A stretch of DNA of 64,000 bases, from positions 433,906 to 497,905 of the forward strand of contig NZ_BDUC01000001.1 of NCBI RefSeq assembly GCF_002218085.1, given 5' to 3'. The notes beneath the pieces were generated by a model that was given only the letters and a program-made list of their open reading frames with translations, was not told where the DNA came from and made no database searches. Each line of letters starts with the position of its first letter. The first letter of the stretch is position 1. The DNA comes from Tolypothrix sp. NIES-4075 (GTDB taxonomy: Bacteria; Cyanobacteriota; Cyanobacteriia; Cyanobacteriales; Nostocaceae). A program made the translations under genes and the position numbers. Positions 1-8,774 of this stretch are shown here, piece after piece.

Positions 1-911
1 AACGCTGGGTAAGTTTCGGTTTCCGGGTTGACAAATTTACCAACATAGTAATTTTTGCAAAGTATGTTCGCAGGTTCATTTTCCCAAGGAATGCGATCGT
101 AACTAACTTTGCTTCTATCTTCTATCGGCTGAGAACAAACGTAGTAAGTTACTCCTATTGGCACTTTATTAATAAAGAAAGGACTCCAATGAGGACCGAA
201 TAAAAGGTAAAAGCGCCAGTATTTACCATCATTTGTTTTCCGCCAGAAAACTTGCGGCACTTCCATCAAATAAAATTGATCGCTCTGATACAAAATTTTA
301 TAGGGTTCATCTTGCCAATCCGATAAATTCGATGAAGTGGCAATTGCTATCACACCCCCCACATCCGGAGCCGACTCTCTAGGACGCGCACAGATAAAAG
401 CATAATATTTTCCGTCAGTATCATCTTTAATAACATGAGGATCGCGCCAGTTACTGCCATCAAATTCACTCTTTATTCCTGGATTGGGAATAACAGGTTT
501 TTTTAAAGTGGCAGGTGTTCTTGTCCAATTTCTTAAATCTTTTGAAGTGGCAACACCAATGTTTTGGGGTAAACGGCGTTCGTGAGGTGTTTCTACCAAC
601 AAATCTTCTCTACGTCGCGCTGTATAGAACAGATAGTAAAGATTATCTTCTTGAATAATGCTTCCCGTCCAAATCGCCAGATTATCCCAGAAATCTCCCT
701 CTCTTTTTTCTAACACTGGCTTGTCTGGATCGATTTCTTTCCAACCAAAATCAGTGAGAACAGCATGACCAACTGATGCTAAACCGTGCCTTCTTTCGGC
801 ATTATAGGCACAAAGTAATTGTGAGGCTTGCAGGTAGAAAACGTGTAGTGTTTGCCCCTCCCAAGCAAACCAGAAATCCCAGCAATATTTGTTTCGAGGA
901 TACCAAGTCAT
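1..911 (-). CDS. Glycoside hydrolase, five-bladed propeller type (GH32/43/68-like), 3' end cut off by window
   Basis: Reading from an ATG at 911, the frame stays open to position 1, so at least 303 residues are present and the C-terminus is missing. The N-terminus has W-D-F-W-F followed by a VFYLQA-like strand. Near residue 158 is a WRDPHV segment (the RDP motif of clan J/F hydrolases), and further on LMEVPQVF is a likely general-acid Glu. These are the three acidic landmarks of beta-fructosidase/arabinanase-type propellers. I see no signal peptide, so it is probably cytoplasmic. The substrate (sucrose or fructan versus another glycoside) cannot be read from the sequence. Confidence 0.75.
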   Translation of the reverse strand, partial: MTWYPRNKYCWDFWFAWEGQTLHVFYLQASQLLCAYNAERRHGLASVGHAVLTDFGWKEIDPDKPVLEKREGDFWDNLAIWTGSIIQEDNLYYLFYTARRREDLLVETPHERRLPQNIGVATSKDLRNWTRTPATLKKPVIPNPGIKSEFDGSNWRDPHVIKDDTDGKYYAFICARPRESAPDVGGVIAIATSSNLSDWQDEPYKILYQSDQFYLMEVPQVFWRKTNDGKYWRFYLLFGPHWSPFFINKVPIGVTYYVCSQPIEDRSKVSYDRIPWENEPANILCKNYYVGKFVNPETETYPA

Positions 912-1025
912 AGGTTTTTCTATTTAAATGGTGGTGAATTGAGGGTTGAGATTGAAACGCACTCGTGACGCTGAGGTTAGCGCAAAGGGACGCAGAGGAA
1001 TGTAAGTTATGCTCTTTGCGCTCAA

Positions 1026-2216
1026 TTACTCTTGCTCTAATTTAAGTAGAGGAATTAGAAACCAACATAGCGCTGTAAATCCTGCACTGATAATAACAAG
1101 AATTGAAGGTGCAACTCCCCAATTATATAAGTAACCGCCGAAGATTGGACCTGGTTGTTTAGCAAAGATATATACAGACATTAGCAATGCGTAAGTTGAG
1201 CCTTCCGCACCAACAGGACAAGCTCTAGCGGCGATTTCTAATACACCCAGCATGGCTATCATGGCGAAAAATCCAAAAAAGATACTTACCAAGCTAGCGG
1301 TTTGCATATTAGATATAAATAACAAACCGAGTGTGGAAATAATAGTTAATCCAATCGCCATATTTAACAGTAATTTTCGGGAAATCTTTAAGGAAAAGAT
1401 GCCAAAAACAATCGCACCTAAAGCATTAGCGATCGCTTCATATGTACCCAAAATACCTAAAGATTGTTTGTCTAAGTTTAAAGCATCTTGATAGTAATAT
1501 ATGATGTAATTGACAAGAGGCGGGACGAGAGTAAATTCAAGGCAAGCAATAAAGCCAACAACAGCTAGAAACTGCGGTGATTTGATTGCTGACCAAAGGG
1601 ATTTTAGACTAGTTTTGACTAAAACTTTTTCTTTCTGCTTTTTTTCATCCCCAAGTAAGACAAAGGTTCCGATTAAACCAATCAACGGCACAATTGCATT
1701 AATGCCAAACGCGATCGCTAAAGTAGAATTTTGAGCCAGCCAGCCGCTAATATAATACAGCAGCGCTTTCCCAAAACCAAGAGCAGTCCATTGAGCCGCT
1801 TGTAAACCAGCAGTGTTGTTAAAAATCCTGCCTTGAACGACCATAATTTTATCTGTAAGTACGTCGCTAAAGGCTATGGATAAATTGACTAAAGTTATAG
1901 CGAATACCAACAAATTAATCGTGTAAGATTTCAAGCCAGCTAATCCTAACAAAACTCCTAGCGCTAGCGTATAACAAATAAAGAAATAGCTTTTGAACTG
2001 ATAGCCAAATATCGGAATCGCATCACCAATAATTCCATAAAGTGGTCTAATCATCCAAGGAGTAAAAACTAAACTGCTAAAACTTGCCAACTGTGCCGGT
2101 GAAAGTTGCAGGTTTTCTTTGAGATAAATGGTAAGCGGAAGTCCAAAAAGTCCTGGATTACTTCCGTAAGTTTGGATTAAATAAAACAGAACCATGATGC
2201 AGATAACTCGCCGCAT
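1026..2216 (-). CDS. Folate/biopterin (BT1/FBT) family membrane transporter
   Basis: This 396-residue protein is almost entirely hydrophobic helices, about 11-12 segments, as in the major facilitator superfamily. The early PGLFGLPLTIYLKE and WMIRPLYGIIGDAIPIFGYQFKSYF segments are typical of the FBT family, in which cyanobacterial members are folate or pterin carriers. It is an inner-membrane protein; transport of folate or biopterin is inferred from the family only. It lies downstream of the O-methyltransferase on the same strand, separated by a long inverted repeat, so co-transcription is doubtful. Confidence 0.85.
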   Translation of the reverse strand: MRRVICIMVLFYLIQTYGSNPGLFGLPLTIYLKENLQLSPAQLASFSSLVFTPWMIRPLYGIIGDAIPIFGYQFKSYFFICYTLALGVLLGLAGLKSYTINLLVFAITLVNLSIAFSDVLTDKIMVVQGRIFNNTAGLQAAQWTALGFGKALLYYISGWLAQNSTLAIAFGINAIVPLIGLIGTFVLLGDEKKQKEKVLVKTSLKSLWSAIKSPQFLAVVGFIACLEFTLVPPLVNYIIYYYQDALNLDKQSLGILGTYEAIANALGAIVFGIFSLKISRKLLLNMAIGLTIISTLGLLFISNMQTASLVSIFFGFFAMIAMLGVLEIAARACPVGAEGSTYALLMSVYIFAKQPGPIFGGYLYNWGVAPSILVIISAGFTALCWFLIPLLKLEQE

Positions 2217-2288
2217 TACCTTCTATCCCTTAATATTGTTGTAAAAGTGCGCCTTTCTTTCTACTCAAAGAATACCTAAATTTTGTTT

Positions 2289-2422
2289 AACGAACCGCCA
2301 AGGGCGCCAAGGACGCCAAGAGAAGAGGAAATAGATAATCTTATATAGCAGTCCTAAATATGAGCGTAAAAACTCTCTTTTCCTTTCTTCTTGGCGTTCT
2401 TGGCGTCTTGGCGGTTCGTTTA
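2289..2422. repeat. Long imperfect inverted repeat between transporter and methyltransferase genes
   Basis: The left arm (about 2289-2331) contains CGAACCGCCAAG and GGACGCCAAGAGAAGAGG. The right arm (about 2379-2422) is its near reverse complement and ends CTTGGCGGTTCG. The arms are about 43 bases with a spacer of about 47. It could form a large hairpin that ends transcription of the methyltransferase gene, or it may be a small non-autonomous mobile element. Related CGGTTCGTTT-ending sequence recurs near 3670. Confidence 0.75.
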
Positions 2423-2460
2423 AAGATAATTTTCACTTTTGCAGAGCAAAAAGGCAGTAA

Positions 2461-3519
2461 TTAAGACTTCCTACCAAATTCCATTGCTGAAAGGTTGGTT
2501 TGAGTGTCAACCACTTTTTCTAACACAAAACCAGACTTCTCAAACAACTCTTGAAAATGTTGCCGCGTGCGCCATCCGCCCCCCGGCACTGCTACATTAA
2601 CTTGTACGGCAAATACTCCGGGCATTACACCGTCGGGAGCAACTTTCGGCTCATCTAAATCGGGGACGAAAGCTTGCAAAAGAATTATTTTTCCGTGCGG
2701 TGGTAGTGCTTGCTTGCAGTTGTGCAAAATTTTCATCGCGTCTTCGTCATTCCACGCCGAGATAAAATACTTCATGACGATCGCATCGGCACCTTTGGGT
2801 ATTTCTACAAATACATCCCCTGTGATGATTTGCACCGCATCTTTATCAACTCCTTGCTGTTGCAAATAAGCTGCGGCTGTTTCGGCTACATAAGGCACTT
2901 CAAATAATATACCTTTACAGCCAAACCGCTTGACAATTCGCGCAATTAGTCCACCCTGTCCGCCGCCAACGTCCATCACCGTCTCAAAGCGGCTAAAATC
3001 ATAAACATCCATCAACGCATCAACAGCGTGATTTGTCAAGAAACTCATAGCATTGATGAAAACATCACCACTCCATTCGTTGTCTTGACAAAACTGATAA
3101 ACACCCTTACCGTTTGCTCTTTCAAATGGCACTTCACCAGTATGTAAAGCATCTTCCAGCACTTTCCAAGCGTCCCATTGAGCGGGTTCGATGATGTGCA
3201 TGGCAAAATGACCCATCGAAGGACCTTTATTAGTTACAAGCAAATCTGAGAGTTCAGTAGAAGCAAAAACTCTCCCTGGCTTTTGCTTTAACACGTCTAA
3301 ATGAGCTAAAGCACGAAGCACAAAATAAAGCCTTTCAGGTTTCGTATCTGTCTTTTCGGCTATACTTTCCAGACTTTGCTCTCCCTCGTCTTGAAGCAAG
3401 TTAAATATCCCTAAACGCGCAGCAGTATAAATACATTGGCTTTTTACAAAAGCCAAAACCATATCAAAAAGCTTTTTCTTAGCTTCGATTGAAGAAGTGT
3501 TAACTGGTGTGGTTGTCAT
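2461..3519 (-). CDS. SAM-dependent O-methyltransferase (hydroxyindole OMT-like, winged-helix dimerisation domain)
   Basis: The protein has 352 residues. Residues about 15-100 form the N-terminal winged-helix dimerisation domain (FVKSQCIYTAARLGIFNLL). The Rossmann methyltransferase domain follows, with motif I VMDVGGGQGG at 181-190. This is the plan of acetylserotonin/caffeate-type O-methyltransferases, common tailoring enzymes of small-molecule pathways. The acceptor is unknown. It sits on the same strand as the TauD-type dioxygenase upstream (194-base gap), which suggests a short tailoring gene group. Confidence 0.9.
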   Translation of the reverse strand: MTTTPVNTSSIEAKKKLFDMVLAFVKSQCIYTAARLGIFNLLQDEGEQSLESIAEKTDTKPERLYFVLRALAHLDVLKQKPGRVFASTELSDLLVTNKGPSMGHFAMHIIEPAQWDAWKVLEDALHTGEVPFERANGKGVYQFCQDNEWSGDVFINAMSFLTNHAVDALMDVYDFSRFETVMDVGGGQGGLIARIVKRFGCKGILFEVPYVAETAAAYLQQQGVDKDAVQIITGDVFVEIPKGADAIVMKYFISAWNDEDAMKILHNCKQALPPHGKIILLQAFVPDLDEPKVAPDGVMPGVFAVQVNVAVPGGGWRTRQHFQELFEKSGFVLEKVVDTQTNLSAMEFGRKS

Positions 3520-3712
3520 TTATTTAGATTTATGTTCTGTCAGTTTGACCTTACTTAAAAAAGGACACGAATGAGCGCAAAAACTCTCTTTCTCCTCTTA
3601 CTCCTGTGTGTCCTCCGCGCCTCTCTCTTTGAAAGTTCCGGAGGAAACCTCCGCTCGGACTTTCCCCTGCGGTTCGTTTCCTAAGTCCTAAAGGAAAAAG
3701 TTTGTTCAGGAT

Positions 3713-4420
3713 CTACTTATCATTCATGTAAACTCGCTTCAGTTCGCGATCGCTATCCTCATATTGAGTTCGTGAGTGCAGCATCCGAAAGTTATCCCAA
3801 ATTAAAAAAGCGCCCTTCGACCACTTAATCGAGATTTTTTCATCGTCGAAGAACTGTAAAAAACGCTCTGCGATGTCGTTGAGATATGCATCGTCCTCAC
3901 GTTTAATGTTGCTGAAGTTAAACCTAACTATCGGTTGAGAGTGCGATTCAACATCGTAAAGCGGATGTTTGACGATGCTGCCCGAAGGAGTAATAAAATC
4001 AAACTTGTTTTTTGTAATGTATTCGCGCTCTTCATCACTAAGCGAGTTGACAAAAGCGTAACCATCGGCTAAAAGTGTATGTCCACCCCCACATTTTGCC
4101 GGAGTGACACACCACAAAGATTGATAATGTAGAGGAATATGGTCATACTCGTAGCCCTCGGTGTGAGGTTCAACCTCGCTTGTAGTGAAAGCCGGATATC
4201 GCTCTCCCAGCTTTGGCTCGACTTTAATTGAGAATATATATTCGTTGTTGTATTTGTGTGGAATCAGAGAGCCAAATTTTGACGCAAATGCTAGGCGATC
4301 GAAATTATCCGGTAATTCCTCAAGATATAGATAGCCCTGCTCTTGAATAACACGTTGAAAGTTACCAATGGCGACATCACTCATGATGTTGTCAGTGGCT
4401 GGAAAAGAATTCATAACCAT
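3713..4420 (-). CDS. TauD/TfdA-family Fe(II)/2-oxoglutarate dioxygenase
   Basis: With the ATG at 4420 the protein is 235 residues. This start has a GGAAG element about nine bases upstream. The frame stays open to 4525, but that extension lacks family similarity. H86-T-E88 and the distal H215 in the segment DNFRMLHSRT supply the HxE...H iron triad, and the nearby Arg would bind 2-oxoglutarate. The family hydroxylates or desaturates small molecules; the substrate is unknown. It is probably in one transcription direction with the methyltransferase downstream. Confidence 0.85.
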   Translation of the reverse strand: MVMNSFPATDNIMSDVAIGNFQRVIQEQGYLYLEELPDNFDRLAFASKFGSLIPHKYNNEYIFSIKVEPKLGERYPAFTTSEVEPHTEGYEYDHIPLHYQSLWCVTPAKCGGGHTLLADGYAFVNSLSDEEREYITKNKFDFITPSGSIVKHPLYDVESHSQPIVRFNFSNIKREDDAYLNDIAERFLQFFDDEKISIKWSKGAFLIWDNFRMLHSRTQYEDSDRELKRVYMNDK

Positions 4421-4613
4421 GAGCAATAACTTCCGTAAGCTAAAAATCCCTGTTTGGCTCAGAAGAGCATTATACCGGCATTTTTGGCTAAACACACACT
4501 CCGATTTCAAAAAGAGCGATCGCACTCGTTCTGTGGTAAAGCGTGTTGCACGCTTTTGCCCGACACCCTAAATCGCGCTTGTGTATCTTCACTTGAAGTC
4601 GGGGATCTGAAGC

Positions 4614-4802
4614 TTATAAATAACCACAGCAAAAAGCGTTGGTAACGACAGCTTGAACCTTCATAACCACAACTTCTGCATTCATAACAAAGCGATTAGC
4701 GTTAGTTATGACAGGTGATGTTTTCATAACCACAACTTCAGCATTCATAACAAAGCGATTAGCGTTATTAACCACTGGGGTTTGAAAACATGCTTTAAAC
4801 AT
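4614..4802 (-). CDS. Possible small repeat peptide (62 residues), unverified
   Basis: The ATG at 4802 is preceded by GGGAAAG six bases upstream. The predicted peptide has two 21-residue units, each carrying NANRFVMNAEVVVMK, and a shortened third unit ending NAFCCGYL. The frame lies just upstream of the TauD gene on the same strand and is divergent from the SagB-type gene. A repeated short peptide among tailoring-type enzymes recalls a precursor with repeated cores. However, the two DNA units differ by about one base, so the frame could equally be a by-product of a noncoding tandem repeat. I do not recognise the family. Confidence 0.3.
   Translation of the reverse strand: MFKACFQTPVVNNANRFVMNAEVVVMKTSPVITNANRFVMNAEVVVMKVQAVVTNAFCCGYL
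4661..4767. repeat. Tandem repeat, 63-bp period, about 2.3 copies
   Basis: The 44-base blocks starting at 4661 and 4724 (beginning TCATAACCACAACTTC) differ at about one position. A degenerate partial copy lies to the left near 4630. The period of 63 is a multiple of three, so it preserves the minus-strand frame described for 4614-4802. Confidence 0.9.
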
Positions 4803-4893
4803 TCACTTTCCCACTCAGCATTTGTACCAATGAAGACGAAACTTATAAACTCCAAAGTGCCAAGATAGGTAGTAGAAGGATATTAAAGCTCGT

Positions 4894-6426
4894 ATGCCAG
4901 AACTACGCCAATCAATTGCCCAGCACTACCACGATCGCACTAAATACGATCCGCAAACACTTGCCTCGAAAAGTCACAGCATTGACTGGGCAAAGCAGCC
5001 TGTGCCTTTTAAAGAATACAAAATTGGCTCTGACTTCGATCTCAAACCCTACATCCATGAAACACATGAGGTATTTGCCGATAACCCAGATGCTCAATGG
5101 TGGCAAAGACTTTCGCGGTTGCTATTTTGCAGTTATGGGCTGACTGCGAAAATGCCTTCGATGGGAAGCACAGTTTATCTGCGATCCGCGCCGAGTGCAG
5201 GTGGATTGTATCCGGCTGAGGTATATGTAGTTTCTCGCGGTACGCCGTTGTTGCCACCTGGATTATACAATTATCAGTGTCGCGATCATTCGCTGATGCA
5301 TTATTGGGAAAGTGATGTTTGGCAAGCTTTGCAAAAAGCTTGTTTGTGGCATCCAACATTAGAAAATACCCAATTGGCGATTGTCATCACTGCGGTTTTC
5401 TATCGTTCGCAATGGCGCTATGAAGATCGCGCTTATCGCCGGATTTTTCTCGATTCCGGACACCTTTTAGGCAATATTGAGTTAGCTGGTGCAATTACAG
5501 ATTATCGCCCTCATTTAATCGGCGGTTTTGTCGATGATGCGGTGAACGAACTACTTTATATCGATTCACAACAAGAAGGGGCAGTAGCTGTTTTGCCTTT
5601 GGCTGACTTATTGGATGTCAAACAAAATCTGCCTTTAGGACGAACCGCTTTACCATCCGCCACGGAAATTGATTATCCGCAAATACCTGATGGCGAACTA
5701 TTGAGATATTTCCATACCTCCACAAAAATCTTACCAGGCACCACTGGCAAGCTCAACTTACCAGAGGTGAAACAAGAAAAATCTTTAGAAGATAAATACA
5801 ACTTTCCTTTTTGTCAAAAAATTTCCACCGCTACCACACCCATCGATTGGGGAAACAACCTAGACGAACTGGAAATGAACATTTTGAAGCGACGTTCTAC
5901 CCGCGCTTACAGCGGTAGCAATTTAACTTTTGATGAACTGAAAGCCTTACTCAATTTTACTTACCAGCCGAAAAGTTACATCGACCAAGGTTTAGATCCA
6001 GAACCAGACTACTTTGATTTGAATCTTATCGAAACATTTATTGTCGTTTCTGGGGTGAAAGGGCTTGACGCAGGCTGTTATTATTACGCACCGAAAGCGC
6101 AAGAATTAAGACAAATTCGCTTTAAAAACTTCCAGCGAGAATTACACTATCTCTGCTTGGGACAAGAATTAGGGCGAGATGCGGCGGCGGTGCTTTTCCA
6201 TACAGCAGATTTGAAAACCGCCGTGGCTCAATATGGCGATCGCGTTTACCGTTATTTACACATGGATGCCGGTCATTTAGGGCAAAGGCTGAATTTAGCG
6301 GCTATTCGCCTCAATTTGGGCGTCAGCGGTATCGGTGGCTTCTTCGACGACCATGTGAATGAGGTTTTAGGTATTCCCGCTGAGGAGGTAGTTGTTTACA
6401 TCACAACTTTGGGAAGACCGAGGTAA
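4894..6426 (+). CDS. SagB/ThcOx-family FMN dehydrogenase, two fused nitroreductase-like domains
   Basis: This 510-residue protein has two nitroreductase-fold halves, about residues 45-250 and 320-510. Each ends with an equivalent segment (HLLGNIELAG...IGGFVDDAVNELLYID and HLGQRLNLAA...IGGFFDDHVNEVLGIP). The first half carries SAGGLYPAEVYVVSRG and the second RRSTRAYSG, both FMN-site landmarks. SagB-type enzymes oxidise azolines to azoles in ribosomal peptides, but stand-alone double-domain forms of unknown role are common in cyanobacteria. No YcaO cyclase gene is present in the window. The gene is divergent from the TauD/methyltransferase group. Confidence 0.9.
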   Translation: MPELRQSIAQHYHDRTKYDPQTLASKSHSIDWAKQPVPFKEYKIGSDFDLKPYIHETHEVFADNPDAQWWQRLSRLLFCSYGLTAKMPSMGSTVYLRSAPSAGGLYPAEVYVVSRGTPLLPPGLYNYQCRDHSLMHYWESDVWQALQKACLWHPTLENTQLAIVITAVFYRSQWRYEDRAYRRIFLDSGHLLGNIELAGAITDYRPHLIGGFVDDAVNELLYIDSQQEGAVAVLPLADLLDVKQNLPLGRTALPSATEIDYPQIPDGELLRYFHTSTKILPGTTGKLNLPEVKQEKSLEDKYNFPFCQKISTATTPIDWGNNLDELEMNILKRRSTRAYSGSNLTFDELKALLNFTYQPKSYIDQGLDPEPDYFDLNLIETFIVVSGVKGLDAGCYYYAPKAQELRQIRFKNFQRELHYLCLGQELGRDAAAVLFHTADLKTAVAQYGDRVYRYLHMDAGHLGQRLNLAAIRLNLGVSGIGGFFDDHVNEVLGIPAEEVVVYITTLGRPR

Positions 6427-6495
6427 AACTTCAAGTGAGGCGATCGCATGAAAATTTTCACATAAATTAGGCGATCGCTTCTCAGTATCAATAAT

Positions 6496-6777
6496 TTATT
6501 CTTTCTCAAAAATCTGGGAAAGTCTATTTTTCATTTCTTGCACTTCCCCATCACGCTTAGGTATTGCTAACAGACAAACTTCAATTTCCGTTACATTCTT
6601 AATCCGAGTAGTCTTTTCCCAAAGCTTTCTTTCTTTGTCAGATTCATTCTCGTAGCGAAATGTTACAGTTTCTTGACTTACATCTAAAATTTCCACATTT
6701 TTCAACCAGCCGTTACTGCTTTTGACAAAAAGCCAAACATTCGGCTGACCAATAAGTTCTCGAAGTTTATTCTCCAT
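6496..6777 (-). CDS. Hypothetical protein, 93 residues
   Basis: From the ATG at 6777 the protein begins MENKLRELIGQPNVWLFVKSS. The frame is open to 6828, but the extra 17 residues look noncoding. It is soluble and charged, with an N-terminal beta-rich half and a C-terminal helix (EVQEMKNRLSQIFEKE). I see no clear ribosome binding site and recognise no family. It is convergent with the SagB-type gene. Confidence 0.6.
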   Translation of the reverse strand: MENKLRELIGQPNVWLFVKSSNGWLKNVEILDVSQETVTFRYENESDKERKLWEKTTRIKNVTEIEVCLLAIPKRDGEVQEMKNRLSQIFEKE

Positions 6778-6899
6778 ACAATAATTCTTGGGATAAAAGA
6801 CACTACTACGCTGAACAAAGACTGTCAATCTAGCTTAAGTCTTATTTTTACTACATTTTGTTAATTTTGAAAAGCTTTTTGCCAAAATATTTCTACCGA

Positions 6900-7060
6900 T
6901 AGATGTTAACAATCAAGTTACTAAGTGGGCAATGGGCATTGGTAATTGGTAATGGGTAATGGGGAATGGGTAATTGGTGATGGGTAATGGGCATTGAGAA
7001 TTGGATAAATTCTTCCTTGTCTCCTTGTCTTTTTGTCTCCTTGTCCCATGCCCCATGCCC
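6900..7060. repeat. Short-period repeats (GGTAATGGG type, then CTTGTCTC type)
   Basis: The 308-base gap between 6829 and 7136 has no gene other than the 5' flank of the acyltransferase. It contains degenerate runs of TAATGGG/TAATTGG followed by CTCCTTGTC runs. The same kinds of run recur at 20.2 kb and 26.25 kb. Confidence 0.85.
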
Positions 7061-7136
7061 GATGCTCATTTTCCTCCTGATTTTTCGCTAAGTTAGAGAT
7101 TCCTCATCTTGAAGCAACACAACCTGGAGAGTTACT

Positions 7137-8522
7137 TTGCCGCATCCGATTGAACGCGCTCAACCACGTCTAGAATTTATCCCGCAGCGCTTTAATTTGC
7201 TTGTATACTATGCAGTCAAAGCGCTATTGCCAGTGTTGCGGCGCTTTCGGCTTCGACCGTGGCTGCCTGCGGGTATCGCGCAAATTGAAACTGTAAATGT
7301 AGAGACGTTAGTTAATTTATACCAACAATTTCAAAACGGGAAAATTCGCTTTTTAATGGCGTTTCGCCACGTTGAAGTTGACGATCCGCTCTCGATGATG
7401 TATTTACTTTCCAAAGCTGTACCGAAAGTAGCGCGTCAAAAGAATATTTCATTACAATACCCGGCTCATTCTTACTTTGTTTATGACCGGGGAATGACTT
7501 TATGGGCTGGAGAGTGGCTGGGTTGGATGTTATCTAGCTTGGGAGGGTTATCGATTTATCGAGGTAAACGGTTGGATAGAGTTGGTTTGCGAACAGCGCG
7601 GGATTTGTTTGCCAATGGTAAATTGCCTATTAGTGTGGCGCCAGAAGGAGGCACTAATGGACATAGTGAAATTGTCAGTCCTTTAGAACCTGGAGTTCCT
7701 CAGTTAGGCTTTTGGTGTGCAGAAGATTTGGCAAAAGCTAATCGGTCTGAGTCAGTTTTGATTGTACCGATCGCTATTCAATATTTTTACATCAATCCAA
7801 GTTGGAAAAAACTGAATTCACTTTTGAGTAAGTTAGAAGCTGATAGCGGTTTATCGGTACAGCCAATTGGTGAATCAATTGAGAGAGAAAAGCTATTTTC
7901 AGAGCGAATTTTGCGACTTGGTGAACATGTGCTTTCGCAGATGGAACAATTTAGCGATCGCTTTTATCATCAACCATTATCTACTAACTCTAACCAAGAC
8001 ATTGATACTCGACTTCAAGCGTTATTAAATAAAGGCTTGCAAGCAGCCGAGCAATATTTTAATTTGGAAAGTGAGGGAACAGTAATTGAACGCTGTCGCC
8101 GCATCGAGTCCGCAGGCTGGGAAGATATTTACCGAGGAGATTTACCAGATTTAAATAATTTACCGCCTTTACATCGCGGCTTGGCAGATTGGATTGCCGA
8201 AGAAGCATCTCTGCGAATGCTACATATGCGTTTAGCGGAGAGTTTTGTGGCGGTTACAGAAAATTATATCAAAGAAAAGCCTACTTTTGAAAGATTTGCG
8301 GAAACATCGTTAATTCTGTTTGATTTAATTTCCCGTGTTAAAGGAGATAAAAACCCAGCAAGACCTCGCTTAGGTTGGCGAAAAACACGGGTAACAATAG
8401 GTGAGCCAATTTCCGTTACAGAACGTTTTTCAAGTTATCAGAAAAATCGCGTTGGTGCAAGACTTGCAGTTGATGATTTGAAGGGAGATTTGCAAACAGC
8501 GTTAGAGAAGATGATTTCGTAA
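7137..8522 (+). CDS. Glycerolipid-type acyltransferase (PlsC/LPLAT-like)
   Basis: The protein has 461 residues. The start is TTG at 7137, supported by a strong GGAGAG seven to eight bases upstream; no ATG competes. FRHVEVDDP carries the H-x4-D acyltransfer motif at about residues 79-84, and VAPEGGTNGHSE matches the later phosphate-binding PEG motif. About 250 further residues have no domain I recognise; they end in KGDLQTALEKM. The reaction is likely acyl transfer to a lysophospholipid or glycerol phosphate at the membrane. It stands alone, convergent with phoD. Confidence 0.85.
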   Translation: MPHPIERAQPRLEFIPQRFNLLVYYAVKALLPVLRRFRLRPWLPAGIAQIETVNVETLVNLYQQFQNGKIRFLMAFRHVEVDDPLSMMYLLSKAVPKVARQKNISLQYPAHSYFVYDRGMTLWAGEWLGWMLSSLGGLSIYRGKRLDRVGLRTARDLFANGKLPISVAPEGGTNGHSEIVSPLEPGVPQLGFWCAEDLAKANRSESVLIVPIAIQYFYINPSWKKLNSLLSKLEADSGLSVQPIGESIEREKLFSERILRLGEHVLSQMEQFSDRFYHQPLSTNSNQDIDTRLQALLNKGLQAAEQYFNLESEGTVIERCRRIESAGWEDIYRGDLPDLNNLPPLHRGLADWIAEEASLRMLHMRLAESFVAVTENYIKEKPTFERFAETSLILFDLISRVKGDKNPARPRLGWRKTRVTIGEPISVTERFSSYQKNRVGARLAVDDLKGDLQTALEKMIS

Positions 8523-8713
8523 AAATTTAACTTCAAATAACTTGGTAGAGGAATCATGGCATGGTCGCGGTTGATATTAATTTTGACTTTTTTATCCGAC
8601 AGCAAACTCAGTAAACTTCCGCTTATATGGAGCTTGAAAACCCAAAATAATAATCATGCGATCGCATGATTGAAGTTGTTCGATAACTGACAACAATTAG
8701 CCACAAAGAAAGC

Positions 8714-8737
8714 GCGAAGAACATCAAGATTCTTCGC
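8714..8737. terminator. Hairpin between convergent acyltransferase and phoD genes
   Basis: The arms GCGAAGAA (8714-8721) and TTCTTCGC (8730-8737) are perfect, with an eight-base loop and a further AAAGAA/TTCTTT pairing outside. Its position between two convergent stops fits a shared terminator. There is no long T tract. Confidence 0.5.
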
Positions 8738-8774
8738 ACCTTCTTTGCGTCTACCCTACCGAAAGCCGCGCTTT

